Of a stretch of 64,000 nt of DNA, positions 42,661 to 54,252 are shown in pieces (position 1 is the first letter of the stretch; each line of letters opens with the position of its first letter). The DNA is taken from NCBI GenBank assembly GCA_015847255.1, contig JADLZK010012353.1:372001-436000 (forward strand), in the 5' to 3' direction. The position numbers and the translations under genes are program-made. The notes below the pieces were generated by a model, which worked only from the letters and a program-made list of their open reading frames with translations, made no database searches and was not told the DNA's origin. Source of the stretch: Hyparrhenia diplandra (lineage: Eukaryota; Streptophyta; Magnoliopsida; Poales; Poaceae).

Positions 42661-45600
42661 TCATGAAGTTTGGGTGATACGTGCTTTTTGAAAAGACCTA
42701 GCACAAAGTGCGTATGCATGGAGAAGCAGGATAAAGGATGGTGTGATGAGTTGGGGTGCAACGGCGACAAGAGGGAGCACATAGGCCGCGATGGCGATGT
42801 GTCGATCAATTGGGGCGAAGGCAAGGTACGCCGCCAACACAAAGATAACAACCACGGCCATAGATGCAATCTGAATGGAGAAGGCCGCGATGCGAAGGAA
42901 CACCAAGCGTATTGGACGGTCCACGGTGGAAAACCCAGCTAATGTGCTGCAGAATGCGGCTAGCGAAGATGAAGCAAATGCGATGGCGTCAGAGACTATG
43001 AGCGCCCTGAAAACACTTGCCCTTGCTAGTGCTTCCTTTCCCTCAGAAGCTGCACTGAGTGGAGGTGGAGCAGTAGCGGCAGCGTTTGGACCCATAGAGG
43101 AGGTTAAGTTCTGTTTTGCAGCATTGAAAAATGTGGTTACCGATATATTCAGCATGAAAATCGCACAGACAGCCATAAGCCCCGCGGACTTGGAGATAAT
43201 CTCTGATAGCTTGTCTTTATCGAGTTTTCGCGCTCTCTTCTCATCCTCCAGCAGATCCCTCCGATAGGTACCATGACCCGATGCAGAAAAATATTCGAGG
43301 TGATAACGTATCAGTACCCTGGAATTCTGCCGAAAATTAAAACAGTTTGGTCAGTTCATCTGACAGACAAACAGTGCGATTCCTATTTAGTATATTATGC
43401 AATACAGAATTACAGATAGCTAGATAGGCAAGAAAAGGTCAAAATTACATAATAAGGACGTACGGTGTGGACGTACCAGTAAGAAACGCAGTCCAGGTTC
43501 AAGCTCAATGCTCAATATGGCGAGGTCTAGAGGTGTGCGCCCATCCTTGTTTGCGAAATTCAAACCGACTTCCTTGTTGCTCATTAAGCTGCAGAACATG
43601 CGCCGATTCCCACTCTTCACAGCCAGATGGAGAGCTGTGTTTCCGTCCCGATCTCTCATGTTCAGGATGCCTGCCAAGCTTTGTTCGCCACATACATAAT
43701 CGACAACCTTGAGCTTTTTTTCTTCTCAATAGCAAGACGAAGAAAACTCTGTCCAGAATCGTTGCGTGACTGCATGCAGTCAGGCCACGCTTCCAGCAAT
43801 TTCTTGATGACATCAATCCTTCCATTTGCAGCTGCAACATGTATGGGAAGCCAACCGTTGGAGTCCTTCTTCAGGGCAGGGCTGCCTTTGTCTGCATTCA
43901 GGTGTTATTAGGTGGGCCTCCCTCGCTTGTTTCAGTGTTATTAGGTGGGCCTCCTCGCTTTATTTCAGTGTTATTAGGTGGGCCTCCCTCGCTAGTTTGA
44001 TTGTTATTAGATGGGTCTCCCTCGCTTGTTTCACTGTTATTAGGTGGGCCTCCCTCGCTAGTTTCAGTGTTATTAGGTGGGCCTCCCTCGCTTGTTTCAC
44101 TGTTATTAGGTGGGCCCCTCGCTTGTTTCAGTGTTATTAGGTGGGCCTCCTCGTTAGTTTATTTGTTATTTGGGGTGGGCCTCCCTCACTTGTTTCACTT
44201 TGTTATTAGGTGGGCCTCCTCGCTAGTTTCTTTGTTATTAGGTGGGCCTGCCCGCTTGTTTCATTTGTTATTAGGTGAGCCTCCCTCGCTTGTTTCACTG
44301 TTATTAGGTGGGCCTCCCTCCCTTGTTTCAGTGTTATTAGGTGGGCCTCCATCGCCTGTTTCAGTGTTATTAGGTGGGTCTTCCTCGCCTGTTTCAGTGT
44401 TATTAGGTGGGTCTCCCTCGCCTGTTTCAGTGTTATTAGGTGGGTCTCCCTCGCCTGTTTCAGTGTTATTAGGTGGGTCTCCCTCGCCTGTTTCAGTGTT
44501 ATCAGGTGGGTCTCTCTCGCTTGTTTCAGTGTTATTAGGTGGATCTCCCTCACTTGTTTCAGTGTTATTAGGTGGGGCGCCCTCGTTTGTTTCACTGTGA
44601 TTTTTTTGACAACAACAACACTGCTTAAAACAACACGGCAATAACCAGGACATCTTTGTGTTACTAGCTGATGGCTCGCCCCTGCTCGTGGCATGATAGA
44701 GTAACAGCTCTGCGATAGATTCGCCTCCCACTGATGCCAGAAGGTGGAGCGGAGTATTTCCTGATTTATCTGCCATGCCGATAAGATGAGGTCTATTTGC
44801 AACATTTTTTGCCATGCCACTAAGACCCTTTACATTTTTCATCCACTCGAGGAGCTGCTTGGTGAGTTTTTCGGCATCTGCAAGATATTTTCTTTATGAA
44901 ACATAAGGGCATATATATAATATATATATAGAGAGAGAGATGTAGCTGTTATTACACCCATGATGGTGAAAATTAATATGAAGGCTCCTCTACTTAGTAA
45001 TGGTAACATAAGATTATTGAAAAAGGTGAGAGCACATGGAAGGTACGTTTATACATACTAACATATACACACGAATACGTACCTTTGTCCAAGACAACAG
45101 CAGCATGCATGGCAGTCTTCCCTCCAGGCCCCGCGTAGGAAGCAGGGTATTTTCTTTTTTCGTCCGTAAGAAACCCAACGATGTCAGCTCTGCGTAAAGT
45201 CGTGGCCAGGTAGAGGGGAGAAACACCTTGATAATCTTCTCTCTGCACCAGCGGTGGGATACTGGTATTGCAGTTCAGTAGCTTTTCATTTTCATCCATC
45301 AAGATGAGTGACTTAACAAACCTTTTATCCCCTCGCCGAACTGCTTCGTGCAGGCAGGTCTCCCCTTTGTTGTTTCTTGCCCTCAGCGACTTGGCAAACA
45401 CCGGCAACAACTGCTCTATATCCTCTATTATGATACGGATGTCACGATCACTCCCGTCGCCCTCTGGTGCCGCCGGTTCACCATTGTTGTCCTGGCCTGA
45501 ACTAGGGAAAAACAGTTGTTCCATGGTTTGCAGCAGCTGCTGTTTGCCAAGCCTGACAGCAATGTGAAACATCCCGTCCCCATCACAGGTGGTGCCTCGA

Positions 45601-45745
45601 AGCAGCTTCTCTCGCATCTCTGTTACTTGTTCAGCTGTGTAACTTGTAGCAAAACGGAATAATTTATTAAACTCATCTGCGTTGTCTTCTCCCCTCAAGG
45701 CCTTGAGCAAATCCTCACCCATCTCACAGCGTGTCCAAGCTGGAC
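42661..45745 (-). CDS. Ankyrin-PGG-type portion
   Basis: Membrane-anchored ankyrin protein of the type that mediates stress and defence signalling in plants (known of the family). Exon 45745-45083 has MGEDLLKALRGED (possible separate start at 45722) and four to five ankyrin units. Exon 44876 onward has NTPLHLLASVGGES, a Cys cluster (LPCCFKQCCCCQKN, a candidate palmitoylation patch) and the 11-residue repeats. Exon 43891-43477 has GWLPIHVAAANGR and two further ankyrin units. The last exon (43326-42661) has a basic linker then hydrophobic segments (IASMAVVVIFVLAAYLAF) and ends ARITQTS at 42663. Canonical GT-AG ends on most exons. Confidence 0.75.
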
Positions 45746-48700
45746 CTGCAGACAAAACAACCTTAATACAGTATAATGCATGGATCGGACTATAATATAG
45801 TAGAGATTTACTCCTATAGTTAATATAGTAGCTACTAGCTCGATATATAGTATAATGCATGGATCTATAAAATTGTTACTTTCCCCTTTAAATATCTGGG
45901 CATCCCAGTGCACTATACAAAACTTTCTAATAGAGATTGGAAGTAGATCGAGGAGAGATTTGAGAAAAAATTAAGTAGCTGGAAAGGAAAAGTACTCTCA
46001 TGCATCATGAGGGACGTGTGTTGATTAACACTCAGTCCTATCCAGTCTACCTATGTATATGATATCTTTCTTTGAAATACCAAGAGGGCTACGTACTCAA
46101 AAAATTAAAATTTTATAGATCCAGATGCTTCTGGCAAAATGATGATCACAAGAAGAAATATAGATTGATTAAGTGGCCCATTTTATGTCAACCAAAAGAA
46201 CATGGTGGAATGGGTGTGCTTAATTTAGACTGGACTTTTAAACTATGCAATGTTGATGGCATGTGGCAAGAAATGATTAGAAACAAGTATATGGAAAAAG
46301 CTGGGGATTCCCATTTTTGAGTAGCCTTATGGGTGTCAAGAACCAATTCCTTAGATTGGGTTGCTTTAAATTGAATAGCGGAATACGCATATCTTTATAG
46401 TATTGCATGTAAAACGCATGCAACAGTCATCGAGGTTTTATAATCTACCCCCCTTAATGTATCTTGTACCCTTAAGAAGGGCTTTAATAGGGGAAACCGT
46501 CACAATGACATGATCTAGTTGCACGTCTTCTAGACATTAACTTGGGTGAGGAACCCGGTAGATTTGTCTAACAACTCCATTATCTTGTACCCTTTTTTGC
46601 AGGCACTTTCTTCAGGGCGACATACTGGCTCTGGTTTTGGGCTCCATTGCAACGGTTGGATGAACACAGAGTGATTATCCAAAAGGCATTTAAAAAATTT
46701 AGAATCAAAAGCTATGTTTATTTTTTGCTTCAAATGGCTGGAACTTAAGTTATCACTTGGGAACTAGTTTGTATTTGCATGAGTTTCATTTGGAGTGAAC
46801 TTGTAATAAGTTTGGTCTGATATGATGCCTCTCTTTTGTGAGAAGCGAAGCCGGAACCTTTGGTTCTTTTACCTAAAAAAAGTTGGATATGATGATACAA
46901 ATTAAATAATCATCTTCTTTTAATTCTACCTGGTAGGCATGCAAGCATAGTTTTTCGAACCGGACCGGACCGGCGGTTCGACCGCTAAAAGACCAAACCA
47001 AAGCCTACACCGGTCTGGTTCACTTAAAAGATCGTCCGTGCAATTAGACCGGTAAAAACCTTTGAACTGGCCGGTTTTTAACAGAACTGGTGAACCGGCC
47101 GGTTCTGTGTGAACCGCTCCGGTTTGAGCTTGCCTAGAATATTCCTGCGACGCGCGTGCTCGTGGTGCTCCCTGAGGCTGGTGGCGTGCACATGTGCACC
47201 TGCTGAGTGCTGTAGGTGGGCCCTATTGGGCTGCTGTTGCCTCTCGCATTTCGTGAACGTAAATCATGTCTGACTCTGAGCGAGTACATGCTGACGTGTC
47301 TTTTTATTAATTCAAAAAAATCTTATTTGTTTCATATCAGCTCTGAATTAGACAAATAGCACATCCGATTTAATTATCTTAAAGAGCTCTCGGCAACGAT
47401 TTAGTTTAATCATGGTAAAAATATAAATTACTACTAAGACCTTTGTGCACCAATTCAAGAATCGTAAGTGCCCTATATATTATTTTTTTTCATGTGTATT
47501 TTATATACCCTATAAATAACTCTAGAGCACCAAAATTTGTAAATCTTATTAAATTATAAGACATGTCTTTCTATGACTCATTATGAATGCATTTATATCT
47601 ATATGTGATCAAATATATGTTATCACACACTTTGTATTTTGAATTTAAACCATGTCATCCTATATTTTCATGTCGTGTAAACATTATGGTTATACAATTA
47701 AATTATGTTGTTCCATCTGTCATTTATTTAATGATATATACACTGCTTCAATGCCAATTATTATAAAACATATAAAATTATATACGCACGGTTCAAAATA
47801 TTTGTGGCGGTTCAATAAAACGGTCCATTCTTTTCGGACCGGCGGTTGAACCGGTTCTAAACGGTTAGACCAATGAACCATTGAACCGATAGCCTCGCCG
47901 GTTCGATCACCGGTCCGGTTCGAAAAACTAGGCATGCAAGCGAGACCTTTACTGGTAGCCTATCCTAAATTACAAATTTCATGGGATTAGGGAAAAATGA
48001 CCAACAATAATTTACCTTTACATGGAAAGTACAAAGTTGAAATGGAAAAATAGCCTGGGAGCAATTAATTACAAGATTAAAAAAAGGCTTTAGAGCGAGT
48101 ATATTAGATTATGTACCTTCAGGAAGATCTTTTATCAGCTCAGAGATTTCAGAAGGAAGCTGGTAGGATTCGTTATCATTGAAAGAGAGAATATATGCAA
48201 GGAATTGTTTCGCATCTCTATCGATCCCTATTTATGTCAAAGAACCGTGCCACCACAGAAAAATAAAAAGAAGTCATGAGCTTATAAAGTCCATGATAAT
48301 ACAAAGTAAGCAAAGAAAGAAAACCAAAACATATGGCATGTTCTAGCAATCTAATGAAGCTTACAGTGGGAATCGATCCTGTATTAAGTTGGTGCCCGTC
48401 CCAATGACGCATGTAGTTGAATACCAAGAACCCAGAGTCCTCATCGATACTCTCTTTGTCCCTGAAAGAATCAATTTCTAGAGTACAAATTTATCCTTGA
48501 AAGAATCAATTTCTATAGTTGATGGTCACATTTATCTCTCCTCGAATTCTTGTCACATTTAATCACAACCCCCATCCCCTCTTTCACGTGTTGCCTGTCC
48601 AATTTTCAAAGTTTGGTTTGGGTGCTAGACCAATGAGGAGACATTAGCATTTAATACCTAAACGAACACAACCTAATTAAGAGTATCGGTAGATGAAAAG

Positions 48701-50148
48701 CTACCAAGGTCTAGCAGTTTGATGAGGGGCACCATAGTCTTTTCTCTGGTTTGCTAATCTGTCCTAAGATTGCTAGAAGTTAATTATTTCAGGGACAGAG
48801 GGAGTACATCTGTAGAGCTAGTCAACTTTTATTACAACCATAATTATAAGTAGAATATTCAAGCATAGGCAAAAGAAATGAAATTTAATATGTAATCATG
48901 CATGAAAAAGGAACCAGCACCTGCCGCTGAGCCCACATTCCACAACCTCGTATCTCCAGCCGCTAAAATCATTTGACTTGTTTTTGAAAATGTTGAATTT
49001 GGCCTTTACAAACTCAAGAGCTTTGCAGATCCTGAACCTAATGCCGTTATTGCAGCATTTACAGTTTTTATTGGATCTAAAATGCTCAGCTTGTTGTCAT
49101 TCATGTTGAAAGCATACAGACTCCAATGACCATCATGAACTACTGGAATACATAGCTGCAATAGTGTATGTTTGTCGTCAATAGAAGATATGATTAAAAC
49201 AATAATTGAGGGAGGAGCTCAATGGATGCAAAAACTAATAATGGGAACAGATGTATACCACTTCTGCGTTGGATTGACTATAACTGTATGAATTAGCATC
49301 TTGGTCAAAAGCATTGTGATGATCCAGGAAGTCATCGTCTATACAACTTTCCAAACTAGAATAATGACCACCGCCTTGTTTGTAGATAGCACAACTCTAC
49401 AAGTGGACAAGAGAGTGTTTCACATATGGTACCAAAATTAATAAGTAACCATGCATGCATATAAGAATCGAGCTTTTGTTTTTATTACCGCGAAATTTGT
49501 GCTAATGTAGTGCTTACGGACTGAAGCCTTATAATCCTCTCTCCCCAGTTTCCTGATCGCGAAGTTTAAGCTATCAGCATCCATACGTCCGTTAGCTTTC
49601 ATTGTTTTCTGTATGGCCCGAAGCTTCAAACTGATGGGTGAAGGGTACGAATTTGATAGCCACACCGCCCTGTTTCCAGGAGAAAGACGTGTATATATGT
49701 ACGTACACAACATATCAACAATCAATTATTGCAGGAGTATTCATGGACTTAGGCCTAGGCCTACCTCTATCTATATATCTGCCATGCCCACATGTCAATT
49801 AATTATAGATGCATGTTGAGTTCATAATTTGTTATTACATTAAAAGGAAAAAAAGAGAGCGTAAAATGCATCAGCAATGATCTAGCTATTAACACTCAAG
49901 CTATAGTTTTTGTCCATATAAACTTTTTTAAGTAGTTCACTAGCTAATTGCATTGTACACATCTATCCCTCCTCAGAGCCATTCAGTCGACATGCATGCA
50001 TATATATTGTGAATGTATGAATTGAATTTGTTGTTGCATGCTAGGCTTACATACTCTTTTGATTTGATGGTCTCCATGGTGTCCTTATACAACTTATCCA
50101 CCTTATCTCCTCCTCCGCCACCGCCTCCTCCTCCTTCTTCTCCTTCGC
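42661..50148 (-). CDS. Ulp1-like domain plus ankyrin repeats plus PGG-like membrane region
   Basis: Probable single minus-strand gene. Exons: 50148-50055 (glycine-rich), 49669-49489, about 49394-49259, 49155-48922, 48461-48370, 48227-48117, 45745-45083, 44876 to within the minisatellite, 43891-43477 and 43326-42661. The 5' exons encode a Ulp1/C48-like cysteine protease fold (VHDGHWSLYAF with catalytic His, SILDP with Asp, then DEDSGFLVFNYMRHWDG where Cys is replaced by Ser). Exon 48227-48117 joins 45745 in phase 1 without a stop. The 3' exons carry ankyrin repeats (KGETCLHEAVRRGD, GNTALHLAVKSGN) and a helical C-terminus like PGG proteins. Frameshifts: T7 run at 43715-43721 and near 49055. The link between the halves could be wrong, making two genes. 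Confidence 0.55.
43903..44600 (-). repeat. 33-bp minisatellite, about 21 copies, coding 11-residue repeats
   Basis: Plus-strand unit GTGTTATTAGGTGGGCCTCC plus CTCGCTTGTTTCA, 33 bp, repeated about 21 times. On the minus strand it encodes NTETGEGDPPN-type 11-mers (acidic, Pro/Asn/Thr-rich). The upstream half (44260-44600 in plus coordinates) is regular and in frame for about ten units. The half nearest 43903 has units of 31-36 bp that break the frame. Lies between ankyrin blocks. Two units contain CAAGTGAGG, which matches a 5' splice site and could end the exon. Confidence 0.85.
45884..46881 (+). mobile_element. LINE 3' remnant in an intron of the ankyrin gene
   Basis: Plus-strand reading gives KYLGIPVHYTKLSNRDW (RT thumb), then CFWQNDDHKKKYRLIKW and GGMGVLNLD (C-terminal connection) through stops and frameshifts. 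It ends with the LINE tail CCTTTGGTTCTTTTACCTAAAAAAA. 5'-truncated and decayed. Opposite orientation to the host gene. Confidence 0.75.
46948..47930. mobile_element. 983-bp CCGGTT-rich DNA element with 11-bp direct repeats
   Basis: Inverted ends TAGTTTTTCGAACCGG (left) and the same sequence on the opposite strand at the right, ending 47930. Flanked by GGCATGCAAGC at 46936-46946 and 47931-47941. Both arms are dense in AACCGG/CCGGTT; the centre is AT-rich without a transposase. Superfamily not clear: the duplication is longer than the 8-9 bp of hAT or Mutator. It lies in the putative long intron of the ankyrin gene. Confidence 0.65.
48117..50148 (-). CDS. Ulp1/C48-like protease-fold portion
   Basis: Exon joins supported in frame: 49259 to 49155 gives SQSNAEV/LCIPVVHDGHW. 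The sequence NRAVWLSNSYPSPISLKL...KANGRMDADSLNFAIRKL in exon 49669-49489 is the N-terminal part of the fold. His (GHW) and Asp (LDP) of the catalytic triad are present, but the DCG motif expected before the YM..W helix reads DSG, so Ser replaces the nucleophilic Cys. A frameshift near 49055 separates LDPIKTV from FRICKALEF. By homology these domains remove SUMO or are transposon-derived. N-terminal start not identified; the first exon seen is GEGEEGGGG-rich. Confidence 0.55.
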
Positions 50149-51560
50149 CTGGACAACGAGAAGAGTAGTTGATGTTAATGTAATTAGACATGAGATGTCT
50201 GTTGTATTGGGTCTACAACCTTAGTGTGATGATGCATGGCTCATATTTAGGTAGATATTTGAATGCCATTTCAGGCGCAAAGGTGATACTCTTTTTGTTA
50301 CTAAATGGAAGCCCACTTATGTGGTGTTGCCTTAAGGGCATCTAGGTAATATCCGACATGGGGTAGGGGGGAGGGTTGTGACCATCAAAACTAGCTAGTT
50401 AGCCTAGCTATTGCTCCAAAATGGGAGCTTCTTCCCCAGATAAGGGCCTATTTCTTCCACTTGATCAAGAGTGGAGAACTATATCTAGTTTCCCTTGTAG
50501 CCACAGAATATAGAGAGTTCCCTAGTGCATACTTGTGAGGGGAATTGGATCCGCTATTCTATTTGTTGGCTCCCACCATGTATCTTGTTCTCCATAGCTA
50601 GTGGATGCTTGCTCATTTATTTCTACCCATGGTTTTTTCCAGTAGGGGTTTTACGTGTAAATTTTGGTGTACACTTGATTCGGTATTTATCATGTCATAA
50701 TGTGTTCATTGGTGGGTTCTTTGATATGTTGGTGATAAGACTGATGTGTTAGTGAGCTTATCTTTACAAGAATACTCTTTATTGTGAAGTTTGGATAGCA
50801 CCATGTTTAAAAAATGATACTATTGGTTTGTTTTGTTCTACGTACATAAGGTGTTTGGTGAAATACTTGTGGGTAATTAGCATGCTAATTTTGATGATTA
50901 CACTACCTTTCTACATTCATACTTAGACTACTATGCTAGTAGGTCATAACTAGCACATACTTAGTATAAAATAGGCAATCAATATCTAGGGCCTTGCTAA
51001 ATAGTCAATCAGCAGGCATGTACTTTAGTCTAAGGTTTGGGATCTCTGTTGTAATATACCCCATTGGGGTTGATTCAGTACAACTAACTATTAACTACTA
51101 CACAACCCACCCTTCCTTCAATTCTCTCCTCTCATTCTAACATGGCAACAGGAGCCAACACTTTAGTCCTCGCTGCCCTGTCCCTTGAGAGAAGTGGACT
51201 CCATTCCCAGTGCAGCAACCTAAGCCCCAAACCCAACCGAGAAAATTGGAAGCTCACCATTGTCAAAAATGGGCTTCAACTGAATGCTATCCTGCAAATA
51301 GAATTCACCCAAACACCATTATGAAATAGTGCCTCATGTTAGAATGCCCCCTTTTCCATTAAGCCATAATTTCCTCAATATTGGACCTACTATGACCTTT
51401 TTTGTCCCTAATGCTATACCACAGCCACAAATAGTTAGCAAGGAGGAAGGTTATGGTACTATGCTGGCAGCAGCACCTTTATACCTATATTGTTGGCTAG
51501 GTAGAGTAGTAGTAGATTAACAATTTATTTGTTTCAGGTCAAGAACCAATTTAATATATT
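50149..51560. other. Intergenic region, mostly unassigned
   Basis: No supported gene. 51060-51330 contains a TC-rich stretch and a 60-codon frame starting MATGANTLVLAALS at 51142 without a recognisable domain. Confidence 0.3.
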
Positions 51561-51594
51561 CCTAAGCATTTAAAAATCTAGAGCTCTTGCGTGT

Positions 51595-52050
51595 ATGATC
51601 TCTTTTATTAAGGGTCTTTGGATAAGTTGTTTGGCTCATATATATCTTCGAATAAAGATGAACAAGGACGACAACAATCCGAAACCAGGCCGAGTTATTA
51701 CAAATGAACTGAAGAAAAATCTTCAGAAAACCGGACGACATACTTGCTGTACACGTGCTATGTATACAGTTTCAGTTCAGAGCATACCAGGAGAAGGCAG
51801 CCGCAGTGCACCATTGGCTGAAGAATGCGCTAGGAGCATGATGAACAACTTAACACAGACCTGGACGACCTCAGCGCTCAGACTAGAACTGTCAGGATCA
51901 TTGACAGGGAATCGACATTGGCAGATAAGCAAACGGTGGACAACAGGTCAAGTCGTCACAGTATATGCAAGCACATTGAAGGCAGATCGAACAGGGCTCT
52001 TATATAAACACAAAACCAGCAGAGCCACCGAGACCAACACGGAGCGTTAA
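51595..52050 (+). other. Unrecognised 151-codon open frame
   Basis: Frame starting MISFIKGLWISCL with no domain that I recognise. A TATATAAA box near 52008 lies inside its 3' end, which argues that at least part is promoter-like or transposon sequence rather than coding. Low support as a gene. Confidence 0.15.
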
Positions 52051-52127
52051 ATTATATTACAAGAAAGGTCGTTCTGTAAAGTTTCCTTAACAAAAGTACA
52101 CGCGTGAGAATGAAACGGTCGACTTTA

Positions 52128-52380
52128 TTAAGAACAATATTGTATGACGCGCGACTTTAAAAGTTCCAAGGTCGTTCTGTAAAGTTTCCTTAATAAAGTC
52201 ATTACACCAACTAGTATGCATTATAAATTTCTGAATGCTCTGTTCATTATTACAGCAACTACTAATAATAGTCCTCCTTTCTAGCTCATACACTTGTGGA
52301 GTTAAAAGCTATGTAGACTTTGAGAGGCTGCACGCTGTCACGTCAAAAACAACTTAATTCCGTAGCATGTTATCGTATGC
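52128..52380. repeat. Left copy of a direct duplication
   Basis: Sequence from AGAACAATATTGTATGAC through CTGCACGCTGTCACGTC to TTCCGTAGCATG is repeated at 54158-54600 and 55318-55410. The left copy is uninterrupted. AAGGTCGTTCTGTAAAGTTT also occurs just upstream at about 52065. Confidence 0.75.
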
Positions 52381-52389
52381 AAGCATTTA

Positions 52390-53985
52390 AAAAACACAGT
52401 CCCGGGGAGGCAACTGGTCCTGTACCCCTCCGCGTCGTCTCTCAGGGCGACGGACGGGCGAGCGCCGCTGCCAGCCAAAAGCCCCGTGACCTAGCCAGCC
52501 GCCGGCCGCTCGCCAACAACGGTCGCGGCGACGGCGGCCCGCTGCAGCGCCAAAAAGGCCTCCCACAAAGCAGCAGTTCTCCACCCCCCCTCCCTCTCTG
52601 GAAGCAAGTTCGGCGGCGTGGATGGCGCCGGCGCCCGGCTAGCGACGGATCCTCATCCTCCGCCCCGGATCCGCGACCCCGCCCAGATCTGGTGCATGAA
52701 GGCTGCACGGGGGAGCAACGGCCGGTGGGGGTGCCTACCCGCTGCAGCACCGAAGATGTTCTCAGCGGCACAGGATCCCCGGACACGGGTTTCGTGTGGC
52801 GGGAACCGTGCCATGGCGCAGAAGTTTCTCCGGTTGGCGGAGGCCCAGCCCGGGGGCTGCTTGGCTCGCTCGGTGTGGGCGGCGGCGGCTTTGTTGCACC
52901 CCCGGCTCGGCCCCGCCATGCGGGCGTGTGGGAAGTCGGTGAAAACCCCGCCGGGCTGTGAACTCGCGGCGTAGGCCCCGGCGGTGGCACATCGCACGTC
53001 ATGTCCCTCTTGGGGCGTCGCTGAAGACTTTGATCCGCAACGCTTCTCGACCTCACTCATGGCAACGATAGCAGCAACAGAGAATCACGCAGTTCGGCTG
53101 CGGGTGGACCGGCGGTGGGGTAGTGTGTTTTTCTTCTCATTCTTCTTGTCGTGGATCATGTTTGACTTCAACCCCGCTAGAGCGTGGGGGCGCTTTTTTG
53201 CGTGCCGATTGCCCTCCCCCTCCGTGCCGCTCTCTTTGGGTCTTCCGACCATTGAAGAGCCTTCGTTGCCTCGATCCCGGGAGGGCAACACACCGTGAGC
53301 ATCCTTCCCCCTCCCTCATGATTCTACACAAGTTTTAACTAGAAAACTATGATGTCAGTGTCCTAGCTTTGCCATTCTCCATGATCCTTGATTGGCTTGT
53401 CTCATCAAATGCCGGTAACGAGACCATGATCCCCTCTCTTGGATCTCCTCGCGCCCCTTTTGTCAGCCCTCCCTCCATTGTCCTCTTCGGGGACGACGTT
53501 GAATGGTGGTACATGGGTCCGGATGTGCTGGAGGATGTCACCATTCATGGTGCCAGGATATCAAAATGCCGGCCTGGATGTGTTGGAGGATGTCACCATC
53601 CTTGATGGTGCCCGTATATCAAAATGTTGGGTGGTTTCCACCATTGCTGCCATTCCCCTCCAAGGCTTGGTAATGGGCGTTGGCGGGTGTTCAATCGGGC
53701 GCTGGATGTGCTTCAAAGACATTGCAATCATGACTGCCGATCGTCAATCGACTCAAAGATTTTACGCCATGGGAGTGGAGGTCGTTAAAGCTCTACCGCT
53801 GGTGGTGGTGTCGGTTGGTGTACAACTACATGCTTATCCTGGGAGTTCTTTGTTTCCTTTTGTGTTTTTGTTTTCAGTTTCTTCAGGCGGCGCGATGTGC
53901 GCAAAAGCTAAGCTTGAAACCTTGTAATGTTTTCTACCTAGGCTTTACAAGCCAACCAATGAATGAAAATTCAGGTGGGTATATT
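52390..53985 (+). other. GC-rich block between the duplication copies, probable retroposed sequence
   Basis: Starts abruptly with GGCAACTGGTCCTGTACCCC and has a GC-rich first half with meaningless long frames on both strands. It ends with mRNA-like sequence (TTGTGTTTTTGTTTTCAG, then TTGTAATG). A 56-58-bp tandem duplication lies at 53519-53632 (GGATGTG.TGGAGGATGTCACC). Absent from the corresponding position of the right copy. No zinc knuckle, RT or clean A tail was found, so class is open. Confidence 0.4.
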
Positions 53986-54252
53986 TCATCCTCCATGGTG
54001 ACCATAAAAAAATGCAATCCCTCATTAAATCACTCTCACACAAAAAAAAATGAACTATTAGCGCCTAGTATTAATTAGCACTCCACCAAGTAATCAACTA
54101 GTAATTGTTACCACATCCGCTTACAACTTTCTAATAGTTAGCATAATTACATAGTACAAGAACAATATTGTATGACACGCGACTTTAAAAGTTCCAAGGT
54201 CGTTCTGTAAAGTTTCCTTAATAAAGTCATTACATCAACTAGTATGTAATTA

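Noticed and set aside
44001..44600. 199-codon plus-strand frame of VSVLLGGSPSP repeats
   Set aside because: Antisense reading of the 33-bp minisatellite; the minus-strand reading continues the ankyrin exon and ends the Cys-rich segment in frame.
43903..44600. CRISPR-like array
   Set aside because: Units are contiguous without spacers, in a plant gene, and encode a peptide repeat.
52442..53060. Long frames (213, 204 and 135 codons) on both strands
   Set aside because: GC-rich sequence with overlapping opposite frames and no recognisable motif; treated as non-coding retroposed or repeat DNA.
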